DNA of 64,000 nt. Source: Desertimonas sp963733085. GTDB lineage: Bacteria > Actinomycetota > Acidimicrobiia > Acidimicrobiales > Ilumatobacteraceae. This document shows positions 1 to 8,346 of the stretch, piece by piece (positions within the stretch are counted from its first letter, which is position 1; every line of letters begins with the position of its first letter). Below the pieces are notes generated by a model, which was given only the letters and a program-made list of their open reading frames with translations, did no database searches and was not told the origin of the DNA. The stretch lies in contig CAVTBY010000006.1 of the NCBI GenBank assembly GCA_963733085.1, positions 1 through 64,000 of the forward strand. Direction: 5' to 3'. Both the position numbers and the translations under genes were made by a program.

Positions 1-1
1 G

Positions 2-114
2 TACGACTTCACCGGCCAGGTCCCCATCGTCCACTCGACACCGGAAGCCCTCGCACTCCAGGAGCGATACACAAACGAGTTCGTCGAATCACAGACCAGC
101 TCGGGCAACGACTG
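2..114 (+). CDS. C-terminal end of an unidentified protein
   Basis: An open frame enters from the left edge and ends in TGA at 112-114. The 37 visible residues (YDFTGQVPIVHSTPEALALQ, then a polar tail ending in SSGND) show no domain I recognise. GC-rich third positions support coding. The start and function lie outside the window. Confidence 0.45.
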
Positions 115-772
115 AAATTGCGAATGAACGTCAGTTGGTGTTTGCACCCGCAGGTCGCGGAATCGGCAGGCTGGCCGTCGTGAAGGGTGCACTGGCGATT
201 GACGAACTCTCGGGCCAACGCTGGGATCTGGCCGTTGATCTGCTCGAAACGGGCGATGGCACGGTGAGCTTCGAACAACTCCTGCTCTACAGGGACACCA
301 AGGGTCTTCGACCGACGGGCGTGGTGCATGTCGAGATCTGCGCGAACACGGACTCCAGAGCGGCTCTCCTCGCGTCGTGTCCTGCCGCCGACATCGCACA
401 AGGATTGCAGTCCCTGGCGTGAATCCTCGCCGACGATCGTGTGAGGCGGCTAGTCGACCAATTCGGACTCGTCCGGTACTACGTCTACGACTACTACACC
501 GCCCGCCGGGCTCGGTCACGTCGAGGCGGACGGGACCGTCACCTGGCTCGTCCCGCCACCTCCCACTCCGCACGGCTGAGGAACACCGCCGTGCCAGATC
601 CGCCTGATTGTGCGGCGACGTTCAGCAGCAGTGTTAACGACTCTTCCCCGTTGGAGCCCTGTGGGGGTGATGGTGGTCGCGAGCAGGCGATGAGGACCGG
701 GTGGAAGCGGAGTACCGCTCGGTGCACCCGCTGTGACCAGATCGTCTAGTCACTCAATCAAGGAGAACCCGC
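115..772. other. 658-base stretch without a confident gene
   Basis: Open frames exist on both strands (plus strand from about 135 to 422, minus strand 401 to 9), but neither gives a recognisable protein and their third-position GC is lower than in clear genes nearby. A Ser/Thr/Pro-rich reading at about 476-578 on the plus strand ends in a DGTVTW-type stretch and may be the remnant of a secreted protein, but a stop lies directly before it. The region could hold a decayed or indel-broken gene. The last bases carry the ribosome binding site of the next gene. Confidence 0.4.
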
Positions 773-1377
773 GTGAACTTCGAATCGAACCCCACAGCCG
801 CCACGTCGGGCCGAACTCGACGCACCGTCTTGCGAAGGCCCATGCTGGCGTTGCCCGCTCTGGTCGCCCTGCTGGCAGGCTCGGCGGTCGGGGTGACGGC
901 ACAGTCACCCGCACCCGAGCAGGGCGTCCTCGTCACCGAGGAGGTGGAGCCGGGCGTCGAACGCATCATCAGCGACGGCGCGGGCCACGACCTCGACGAG
1001 AGACACCCGACGAACCGCTACGACATGGACGGCATCGCCATCACGCCGGATGGCACCGTCTGGCTCAGGACCACGCTACCACGAGACCGACCGCGAGGCC
1101 CATACTGTGGCCCGAGGTCTGCTTGTGCTCCAGTGGACACTAGGGGAGCCTGGGATGTCCGAGCTGCCCGACGTTTACTGCGACCCCGTGCCGGAAGAGG
1201 AGGGCCTTGGCGTGGTCTGCGTCGACACTCCGGAGGGAAGTGACCACTTACCTCGCTGGCACGCTGATCAATGAGGTTGTGGTCGCACCGGACGGCACCA
1301 TCTGGGCCGTCGGTGACTACGACGGCGACAACGGTGGCTTGTACCGCATCATTCACGAACGCCTCACGAGCAACTGA
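773..1377 (+). CDS. Secreted beta-propeller-like protein, frameshifted
   Basis: GTG start at 773 is preceded by a strong AAGGAGAA ribosome binding site at 760-767. The N-terminus has two arginines at about residues 16-22 followed by a hydrophobic stretch and an alanine-rich cleavage region, so it should be exported. Two similar strands, DGIAITPDGTVWL and EVVVAPDGTIWAVGDYDGD, are typical repeats of SMP-30/NHL-like propellers. The frame changes at about 1070 and about 1241, after which the sensible protein continues and ends in TGA at 1375-1377. The total of about 200 residues is too short for a whole propeller, so this is either a fragment or a small repeat protein. Single-base indel errors or true decay both fit. 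A perfect 12-base palindrome (1378-1389) follows the stop. Confidence 0.5.
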
Positions 1378-1482
1378 CGGCGTACGCCGCCACCACGGCT
1401 ACCACGTAGCCGAACTCATCGCAATCACTGCGAGCGTGTAACCAGGGCAGGCCTGGGATCCTGTTCGTGGCATCATCCGGAC

Positions 1483-2162
1483 GTGATCGAGGTCGAGGAG
1501 CTTCGGGCCGCCGTGGACGCAGCGTTTACGCAGACCAGCCGCGGATCGGCGCCATGGCCGAATCCGTATCCCGACCCCGAGCGGTCGTCGGTGCCCGACG
1601 AGGCGTACTCGCGTCTCACCAACCCGGCGAAGTGGCGGATCCTCGGGGCCAGAACGGACGCCTGGCTAACGGCACTAGCCGATGCCGGCCTCGCCGTCGT
1701 CGAGCGCGTACCAGGCGGTGATCTGGACGGCGCAACCGGGTCCGGTGATCTCCCGGTGCCCGAGCGCGGTGCTGTTTTCGTCGTCGCCGACGCGTTCGGA
1801 GCTCGTCGTCGCCCACAGCCAGATCGGTGACGTCGACGACGCCGGGATCGTCCTCGGCGTCGGCGAACTGGCCGAGCGCATCAACTGGTTCCCCGACTGT
1901 GGGTGTGACGCGGTGCGACTCCGGATCACAGAACGAAATCGACCACCTCGACGCCCACGTGCTCAGCATCGTGACGGGTGCCTTTCGCCGAGTGTCCCTC
2001 GGGGAGCGGGTCATCACCGTCATCGGGCAAGACAGTTGGAGCGCGTCAGGCTCCGGCACCGCGCCTTGCTGCATCAGGCATCAGGTGGAGGCGGTGCTCG
2101 ACGAGCCAGACGGTTGGAACGAAATCCGTGGCAGATCGTGGCTGGATACCACGGAACCGTGA
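1483..2162 (+). CDS. Conserved actinobacterial protein, DUF6226-like, frameshifted
   Basis: GTG start at 1483. The protein reads in three frames joined near 1700 and 1920: first VEELRAAVDAAF and PWPNPYPDPE, then an LGVGELAERINWFPDCGCDA segment, then a tail with GAFRRVSLGERVITVIGQ and SGSGTAPCC and stop at 2160-2162. The paired cysteines and the order of segments remind me of DUF6226-type proteins of unknown function found in actinobacteria; this is from memory and needs a profile search. It is about 225 residues, soluble, with no signal peptide. It converges on the glycosyltransferase gene that ends at 2246. Two indels in a short conserved protein fit the error pattern seen across this part of the window. 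Confidence 0.5.
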
Positions 2163-2245
2163 TTGGTCAGGTGCCGCCGAGGGAAAGGCAGAAGCCGACG
2201 ACGGTCGCCACGCGGCCGAACGCATTCAACATCGAGCCGGCGACC

Positions 2246-2966
2246 CTAGACGTTGCGCCGGAACACGTCGCGGTACGGCCCATGTCGTCACCAACCACAT
2301 CGACTCGGCGACGATGCGGGCGGACATCTTCGACGTGCCGTAGCGGCGATCGCGGAACACGATCGGTGTTTCGACAACGCGCAGGTTGGCGCGCACGAGG
2401 CGACGGACCAGCTCGGTGAGAAACGCGTATCCCTCGGCGGTCGTCGAGCCCGGATCGATCTCCTTGAGCGCCGATGCACGGTAGGCGCGATATCCCGATG
2501 TGCAGTCGCGTACCTGCAGTCGCAGCACGAACGACGCGTAGCGGTTCCCCCATCGCGACAGCACACGCCGGTGCAGCGGCCAGTCGACGGTCGCGCCGCC
2601 CGGCACGTATCGCGACCCGATGACGGCGTCGGCGCCCGCCTCGATCATGCGCAACAGCTCCGGGAGCACCTCCGGGTCGTGCGACAGGTCGACGTCCATC
2701 GACACGACGACGTCGTAGCCGTGGTCGAGTCCGTGGTCGAAGCCGTCGCGATAGGCGCTGCCGAGGCCCTGCTTGCCCGGCCGGTGCAGCAACGTGATCT
2801 GCCCGAGCTCGGCAGCGACCTCTCGACCGCTCCCCCGGTGCCGTCCGGGCTGTCGTCGTCGACGACCAAGATGTCAGCGTCAGGGACGGCGCTGACGTAC
2901 CGCCGGCAGCAGGATCTTGACGTTCTCGCGCTCGTTGTACGTCGGCACGACCACGAGCACCCGCAT
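2246..2966 (-). CDS. GT2 polyprenol-phosphate mannosyltransferase-like
   Basis: Family 2 glycosyltransferase of the dolichol/polyprenol-phosphate mannose synthase type, which moves a sugar from a nucleotide donor to polyprenyl phosphate at the inner membrane. ATG at 2966 gives MRVLVVVPTYNERENV, the opening Rossmann strand. It is followed by ILVVDDDSPDGTG and GLGSAYRDGF, then the acceptor-side motif VVVSMDVDLSHDPE with its DxD-like acids, VIGSRYVPGG and RYGTSKM. These parts lie in different frames, with shifts near 2862 and 2795. A last shift near 2280 gives a natural-looking end, YRDVFRRNV followed by TAG at 2248-2246; without it the frame runs to 2226. No stop separates this gene from the GT4 upstream (see that entry). 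Product class is sure, the exact ends less so. Confidence 0.75.
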
Positions 2967-4135
2967 CGCCCGGCGAGCGTAATCCTCGAGTCCGTCGAGC
3001 GAAGACCTCGCCATGGAGGACCTCGAGCACGCCGGTCGCCGAACGTTCCCAGGTCAACGTGCGCGCCCGCTCTGCGCCGCCGCGCCGAGCCGTTCGCGCA
3101 CGGCGTGATCGACGAGCACGCTGCGCAGCGTCTCGCCGAGACGCTCGGGGGCGGCGAGCAGACCGGTCTTGCCGTCGACGACCGAGCTGCGATGGCCGCG
3201 GATGTCGGTGGCGACGGCCGGTGTCCCGCAGGCCGCCGCCTCGGTGAGCGACAACCCCCACCCTTCGGCGAGCGACGCGCTGAGCACGACCCACGCTCTC
3301 CGATACTCGTCGGGCAGGTCACGCCGGTCCACGTAGCCGGCGAACTCGACCCACTCGGCGGCGTCGTTGGCGGCGACCCACGACCGCAGCTCGCCTGCCA
3401 GTGGACCGTCGCCGACGAGCCGCAGGCGCAGCTCGGGAACCGTGCGCCGGGCCTCGGCCGCCGCCTCGAGGGCGAGGTGAAGCGCTTGACCGGAGCGAAC
3501 CGGCCGACGGCCAGCACCAGCGGCGATGGACGATCGCTCGCCGCCCGGCGTGAAGTACTCCTCCACGCCGTTGGGCACCGCCGTCACTCGGTCCGGGCGG
3601 AAGCCGAGCTCGAGCAGCTCCTCGCGGGTGGACTCCGACGGCGTCACCGTGGCGCCGGCCGCGGTAGAACGGGGGCGCGACTCGGGTCTCCAGGGCGCGC
3701 CCCATCGCCGCCAGGGGCGGCGGCAGGATCTGCGTCCCACATCGGGCCGTGGACGTGATGGACGATCGTGATTCGCGGCCGGCGATACCAGACCGGGGCG
3801 AACCAGGGCACGCCGTTCCAGATCTCGACGAGCGCATCCGATCGCCCCATCGAGCCGAGTGCTTCGGCGACGGCGGCACGCGGGAAGACGCTGTACCGGC
3901 TGCCTCGACGGATCACGCCGTAGCCGTTCCGGCGAGCGAGCGCCGGTCGCCCGGCTGCAGCCGAGGTGCGGTGGACGATGTCCAGCCCGGCCGCCGCCCA
4001 CCGCCGCATGAACTCGTCGGCGTGGACCTCCGATCCGCCGGCGTCGGCGTCGTCGAGGTCGCGCCACGCCAGCACGTGGATCGAACGCGTGCCGGCGGCG
4101 AGCAGGTCGGCGGCGAGGTCGTCGATGGCCGACAC
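2967..4135 (-). CDS. GT4 family glycosyltransferase, frameshifted
   Basis: GT-B fold, family 4 glycosyltransferase. GTG at 4135 gives MSAIDDLAADLL and an N-terminal domain with GGSEVHADEFMRRWA and HHVHGPMW. The C-terminal domain has TPSESTREELLELGF, VPNGVEEYFTPG, LRLVGDGPLAGELR, and the donor-site region SASLAEGWGLSLTEAAACG with the E-x7-E-type glutamates of GT4 enzymes. Frame changes occur near 3735, 3655, 3065 and 3000. After the last one the reading SLDGLEDYARRA runs straight into the GT2 start at 2966 without a stop, so the two may be one fused protein or the stop may have been lost to an indel. The end given here (2967) is therefore only a boundary. It is divergent from the gene at 4168 with its own leaderless promoter. 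Confidence 0.72.
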
Positions 4136-4142
4136 GGCTGGG

Positions 4143-4158
4143 AACGTATCGCTAACGT
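4143..4158. promoter_or_regulatory. Divergent leaderless -10 boxes
   Basis: On the minus strand TACGTT (4148-4143) lies 7 nt before the GTG at 4135. On the plus strand TAACGT (4153-4158) lies 9 nt before the GTG at 4168. Both match the TANNNT -10 of actinobacteria placed so that transcription would start at or next to the start codon. No clear -35 is needed or seen. Confidence 0.5.
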
Positions 4159-4167
4159 GCCGTCACC

Positions 4168-4523
4168 GTGATCTGGAACCCGCGGTCACCGTTTCCGCTC
4201 GCCCGCCTCGTCGAGGAGTTCAGCGATCGACTGCTTGCCGTCGACCTGCCCCGGTTGCCGGTCGAGCGCCGCAGCGAGACGGTGGCGTTCGCCGGGCGGC
4301 GGATCGCCACGCTCCCCTCCCCGATGCGTGCCGGCCTCATCGATCGTTGCCGTCGCCGTCGCCGCTGCGCAGCGCCTCGCCGGCGGAAGCCGGGTCGCTC
4401 CGTCTGCTCGCCGCGCGGCCGCTCCCGGTGGTCGGTGACTACGTCCGCTTGGTGCGTTCGCTCTCGTACGCGTACGTGTGGGAAACGTGGCCGGCCACGG
4501 CGGCCGACGGAGCGGCTCGTTGA
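4168..4523 (+). CDS. Small partner protein of GMC oxidoreductase, frameshifted
   Basis: GTG at 4168 opens MIWNPRSPFPLARLVEEFSD and continues ETVAFAGRRIATLPSPMRAG. Shifts near 4345 and 4390 lead to an alanine-rich helix and a C-terminus PLPVVGDYVRLVRSLSYAYV that ends at TGA 4521-4523. About 117 residues. The stop overlaps the TTG start of the GMC oxidoreductase (TTGA), so the two are translationally coupled. I do not recognise a named family. The size and the place directly before a GMC enzyme resemble small subunits that go with membrane or periplasmic GMC dehydrogenases, but no twin-arginine signal is visible, so that role is only inference. Confidence 0.5.
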
Positions 4524-6005
4524 CGGCGGTGCCCCGCCTGCAGGCCGTCGACCGTCTGCCCACCCGTACCGACGTCCTCGTCGTCGGGTCCGGTGCAGGC
4601 GGCAGCCCGACGGCAGCGTTGCTCGCCGAAGCGGGACTCGACGTGCTCATCGTGGAGGAAGGCGACCTCGTCCACCAGGGCGACGTCGTGCCGTTCTCGC
4701 TCGAGCAGATGGACCGCCAGTACCGCGCCGGCGGGGTCACTGCGGCGGTCGGCCGCCCGGCGATCGCCTACGCCGAGGGCTGCTGCGCCGGAGGCGGCAC
4801 GGAGATCAACTCCGGGCTGTACCGGCGCCCCCCGGAGGAGGTCGTCGACCGGTGGCGGACGACCTATCGCCTCGACGATCTCGACGTCGGCGAGCTGTAC
4901 GCGATCTGCGAGGAGGTCGAGTCGGAACTGACCGTTCAGCCGCTGACCGGCCCGCCGATCCCGCCCAGCGAGCTGTTGCGTCGGGGTGCCGAACGCCTCG
5001 GCTGGGAGCATGGCGAGATTCCTCGATGGATGGCCTATGCCGGCGTCGACGGACACGGCCCGCGGCGGCGCAGCATGACCGAGACGTATCTGCCGAGGGC
5101 GGTGGCGGCCGGGCGCCGTCCTTGCCGTCGGCCAGCGCGTCGATCGCCTCGTCGTCGATCGTCGCGTTCGAGCGGCGCGGACGCCACGGCGGCGATCGTC
5201 ACCGACCGCGACGGGAGATCGACCGAAGTGCGCTGTCGCCGATGTGATCGTGTGCGCCGGGGCGATCCAGACGCCGGCGCTGCTGCAGCGTTCCGGGCTC
5301 GGCCGGCGGCGAGACGCGCTGCTCGCCGCCCACCCCACGGTCAAGCTGGCGGCGCGTTTCGACGACGACGTCAACGTCGCCGACGAGGTGCCGGTCCATC
5401 AGGTGAGCGAGTTCGCGCCCGACCTGTCGTTCGGCGGCTCGGCTTCGAGTCCGGGGCTCGTCGCCCTCGCCCTCAGCGACAACTGGTCGCGATTCGGCGA
5501 GGCCGTCGAGTCCTGGCAGCAGATGGCTGTGTACTACGCGGCGATCACGAGCGAAGGCCGCGGGCGCGTCGCTGCCGTACCCGGCTGGCGCGATCCGGTC
5601 GTCACCTTTCGCCTCACGCGCCGCGACCGCGCCCTGCTCGGCCGCGGCCTTGCCCGTCTCGCCCTCGTGCTTCTCGAAGCGGGGGCGACGGCGGTGTACC
5701 CGTCGTATCGGGGCGCCCCGATCCTGCGGGATCGGCGTGACCTGGCAATCCTCCAAGGGACGTTCACGGCCAGCCGAGCAAGCTTGATGACCGTCCACCT
5801 CTGTTCGACGGTGCCGATGGGTGGCGATCCGCGACGCTCGGCCACCGACAGCGACGGACGCGTGCGGGGAACGACGAACGTGTTCGTCAACGACGCCTCG
5901 CTGCTGCCCGACGCGCCGGGCGTCAACCCGCAGGGGTCGGTGATGGCCGTCGCCATCCGCAACGCTCGCCGATTCCTGGATGGCAGGACCGTCCGATGCC
6001 GGTGA
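4520..6005 (+). CDS. GMC family FAD oxidoreductase, frameshifted
   Basis: FAD enzyme of the glucose-methanol-choline family, about 495 residues, expected to oxidise an alcohol or sugar group. The ADP-binding fold is near the N-terminus (VLVVGSGAGGSPTAALLAEA, then a glutamate in IVEEGD), the family signature region GCCAGGGTEINSGLY follows, and the C-terminal GMC domain has VIVCAGAIQTPALLQRSG, a catalytic-type histidine in MTVHLCSTVPMGG, and the closing DASLLPDAPGVNPQGSVMA. The TTG start at 4520 overlaps the preceding stop. A later GTG at 4529 is in the same frame. Two to three indels between 5110 and 5240 break the central part while both ends are intact. The stop at 6003-6005 overlaps the next gene, which starts at 5996. 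Substrate cannot be told; the setting suggests envelope sugar or alcohol metabolism. Confidence 0.8.
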
Positions 6006-7139
6006 AGCCAATGCCTTCCCCGGCCACGCAGGCCGTTGCTGGGCGCTCCTCGGCTGGCGCCTCGTCGCTCGCATCGAAGGACGACGCTTCAACGCAAGTC
6101 GCCTTTCGCGAGGTACCCGATACGACGATCGTGACGGGTGCGACGGGCTGGTTCGGTCGGGCATTGCTCGCCGCCCTGACCGATCCAGCGGGAGTCCACA
6201 ACCGCCGATCGATTCGTGCGCTCGTGACGACGCCCGACGCGATCGGTGAGCGTCGCCGCCGGCGTCGAGGCGGTCGTCGGCGACGTTCGAACCTCAACCG
6301 GGCTGAATGACCTCTTCACAGGAATTCCGAGCCGTCACACCATCGACGTGATCCATGCCGCCGGCGTGATCCATCCCGCGACGCCGTCGGACTGGGTCGA
6401 GGTCAACGCCCGGGGCACGGCGAACATCGCTGCCAAGGCACGCGCAGCGGGTGTCCGCCGGTTGGTCCACATCTCGTCGAACAGCCCGTTCGGCACCAAC
6501 CCGCACTCGGACGACGTGTTTCGAAACGACGAGCCGTACGACCCGTACCTCGGCTACGGACGCTCGAAGATGCTGGCAGAGCTCCGCCTGCTCGACGAGG
6601 TGGCCAACGGCCTCGACGCCGTGATCGTGCGGCCGCCATGGTTCTACGGACCACATCAACCTGCCCGCCAGACAACGTTCTTCACGATGGTCCGCAAGGG
6701 CCGCTTCCCGATCGTCGGCGATGGCTGCCAGCGCCGGTCGATGGTGTACGTCGACGATCTCGTCGACGGCGTGATCCGCGCCGAGTTGGCGGAGTGCCCG
6801 GCCGGCCGTGGCTGGTGGATCGCCGACGCCCGGCCTTACGCGCTCAACGAGATCGTCGGCGCGGTGAAGAATGCGCTCACCGCGGCCGGGCTCGACGTCG
6901 CCGACCGGCAACTGCACGTCCCCGCGCTCCTCAGCCGGGCAGCCGCAGCCGCCGACGCCGCGCTGCAACGTCGCCACCGCTATGTCGCGTCGTTACACGT
7001 CCTCGGAGAGCTCGGGACGACGATCGCCTGCGACATCTCGGCGGCCCGGCGTGAGCTCGGCTACGAACCATCCATCGGTCTGACCAAGGGCATGCGACGA
7101 AGCGTCGAGTGGTGCCTGGCGAACGGGGTCAAGCTGTGA
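5996..7139 (+). CDS. NAD-dependent epimerase/dehydratase (extended SDR)
   Basis: Extended short-chain dehydrogenase of the sugar-nucleotide epimerase type. After a 41-residue leader comes TTIVTGATGWFGRALLAAL, the dinucleotide-binding GxxGxxG motif. A shift near 6245 leads to VVGDVRTSTGL, VIHAAGVIHP, the SSN active-site strand VHISSNSPFG, YLGYGRSKMLAE (catalytic YxxxK) and VIVRPPWFYGPHQ. The ATG at 5996 overlaps the GMC stop. The leader residues are encoded by a dispersed repeat (6013-6073), and no other in-frame start is available nearer the Rossmann fold. The repeat therefore either extends the protein or has displaced its true start. Stop at 7137-7139. Confidence 0.78.
6013..6073 (-). repeat. 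Dispersed repeat, copy A
   Basis: About 60 bases that match, with few differences, the reverse complement of 18396-18457. Shared core on the minus strand is TGCGTGGCCGGGGAAnGC. This copy lies inside the 5' part of the epimerase gene and is read in frame as PSPATQAVAGRSSAG. It is not seen in the rest of the window except as the copies at 7225-7308, 18396-18457 and 20860-20877. Confidence 0.6.
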
Positions 7140-7312
7140 AATGTCCGAAGTGCCGACGACGCGGGCCGATTTGGTACCCGTGTGTCGGCACATGTCATCG
7201 CCCTCGGCAACGACAACTTCCAGAGCGTGCAACCACGACGCAGCGAGCGAGCGCACACTCGGAACGGTCAGGAGCGCCCAGGATCGGCATGAGTGGCGGG
7301 GAAACGCAATGA
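7136..7312 (+). CDS. Possible 58-residue zinc-ribbon protein
   Basis: GTG at 7136 overlaps the epimerase stop (GTGA) and the TGA at 7310-7312 overlaps the next start (ATGA), which is exactly the coupling used by real genes here. The N-terminus has four cysteines spaced C-x2-C-x9-C-x3-C (CPKCRRRGPIWYPCVGTC), a plausible metal knuckle. The second half is low-complexity, and its DNA overlaps the diverged repeat copy at 7225-7308. Another frame, in phase with the preceding epimerase, also stays open across 7140-7284, so this may be only a chance reading. Treat as a candidate. Confidence 0.3.
   Translation: MKCPKCRRRGPIWYPCVGTCHRPRQRQLPERATTTQRASAHSERSGAPRIGMSGGETQ
7225..7308 (+). repeat. Dispersed repeat, diverged copy D
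   Basis: Same order of elements as copy B (18396-18457): a GCGAGCGAGCGC block followed after a spacer by GTGGCGGGGAAACGC. It ends directly at the ATG of the second epimerase and reads CGCAATGAACGT there, as does the copy before the HAD gene at 20858. The GGGG segment could serve as ribosome binding site. Divergence is considerable, so homology is tentative. Confidence 0.35.
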
Positions 7313-8346
7313 ACGTTCTCGTCACCGGCGGCAACGGGTACTTCGGCAGTCTGCTCGTCAACCATCTCGTCGAGTCGGCGGATCACGTCCGCGTCCTCGA
7401 CATCGATCCGACGGGTTCACAGCCGGACGGCGTGGAACGGATTGTTGCCGACATCCGTGACGCCCACGCTGTGCGGTCCGCAACGGCAAGCGTGGACGTC
7501 GTCTACCACTGCGTCGCCGAGGTCCCGCTCCGGCGGGATTCTGTTGCCCAACGATCGGTCAACGTCGACGGGACGGCGACGCTGCTCGACGCCTGCCGCG
7601 CTGGCGGGGTCGGCAAGGTCGTCCACCTGTCGTCGAGCGCGGTGTTCGGGATCCCGCGGTCGAATCCTGTGCGTCGCGACACGGTGCCCGACCCGGCCGA
7701 GACCTACGGCGCCGCCAAGCTCGCCGCGGAGTGGGCGTGCCTGCACGCCGCCGCCAGCGGCTTGGACGTGACCATCGTTCGGCCACGCACGATCCTCGGC
7801 CACGGCCGCCTCGGCATCTTCGCCGTGCTGTTCGACTGGATCGCCGACGGTGCCGATCCGTTCGTGCTCGGGGACGGCTCCAACCGGTACCAACTCGTCC
7901 ACGCTGATGATCTCGCGTCGCTCTGCGTTCGTGCCGCAGACCGGCCCGGGCCGGCGATCTACAACGCCGGGACCGACCGCTTCGGCACGATGGGCGAGGC
8001 GATCGAGCACTTGTGCACCCATGCCGGCACCGGCGCCACGGTGCGTTCGCTCCCCATGCGGACCGCCGTCGCGGCAATGCGAGCGTCGGCGCGGCTCGGT
8101 CTCACTCCGTTCGCGCCGTACCACTGGCTGATGTATGCCGAGTCGATGTGGTTTGACATCGACCACGCTCGTAACGAGCTCGACTGGCAACCGCGGTACT
8201 CCAACGACGACATGCTCGCCGAGAGCTATGACTGGTTCGTCGCCCACCGGGACGAGGCAACTTCCGGGGTGACCGGCTCACCGCACCGACGCGTTCCCCC
8301 TTCACGGCTGCTCTCCCTGCTCAAGCGCGCCTCCACACGCCGATGA
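7309..8346 (+). CDS. NAD-dependent epimerase/dehydratase (extended SDR)
   Basis: Intact 345-residue extended SDR. ATG at 7309 begins MNVLVTGGNGYFGSLLVNHL with the GxxGxxG nucleotide motif; then VERIVADIRDAHAV, VYHCVAEVPL, the active-site strand VHLSSSAVFG, YGAAKLAAEW (YxxxK) and VTIVRPRTILGHGRLG. The C-terminal half reads like UDP-sugar 4-epimerases and reductases. Longer frames upstream are ignored because the Rossmann fold starts at this methionine. It overlaps the following arabinosyltransferase by ATGA. Together with the first epimerase and the glycosyltransferases it probably modifies nucleotide or lipid-linked sugars for envelope glycan; the substrate is unknown. Confidence 0.85.
   Translation: MNVLVTGGNGYFGSLLVNHLVESADHVRVLDIDPTGSQPDGVERIVADIRDAHAVRSATASVDVVYHCVAEVPLRRDSVAQRSVNVDGTATLLDACRAGGVGKVVHLSSSAVFGIPRSNPVRRDTVPDPAETYGAAKLAAEWACLHAAASGLDVTIVRPRTILGHGRLGIFAVLFDWIADGADPFVLGDGSNRYQLVHADDLASLCVRAADRPGPAIYNAGTDRFGTMGEAIEHLCTHAGTGATVRSLPMRTAVAAMRASARLGLTPFAPYHWLMYAESMWFDIDHARNELDWQPRYSNDDMLAESYDWFVAHRDEATSGVTGSPHRRVPPSRLLSLLKRASTRR

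Noticed and set aside
773..1377. Calling the propeller-like gene and similar broken genes true pseudogenes
   Set aside because: Essential genes in the same window carry the same kind of single-base breaks, so error is the simpler cause. Without read evidence decay cannot be claimed.
1378..1389. CGGCGTACGCCG palindrome after the propeller-like gene as terminator
   Set aside because: It has no loop and no T-run, so it cannot form a standard hairpin; a 12-base palindrome is not rare at this base composition.
2167..2232. Hydrophobic reading (NAFGRVATVVGFCLSLGGT) after the GT2 end as extra helix or small gene
   Set aside because: It has no ribosome site and lies in a different frame from the natural GT2 end; too short to judge.
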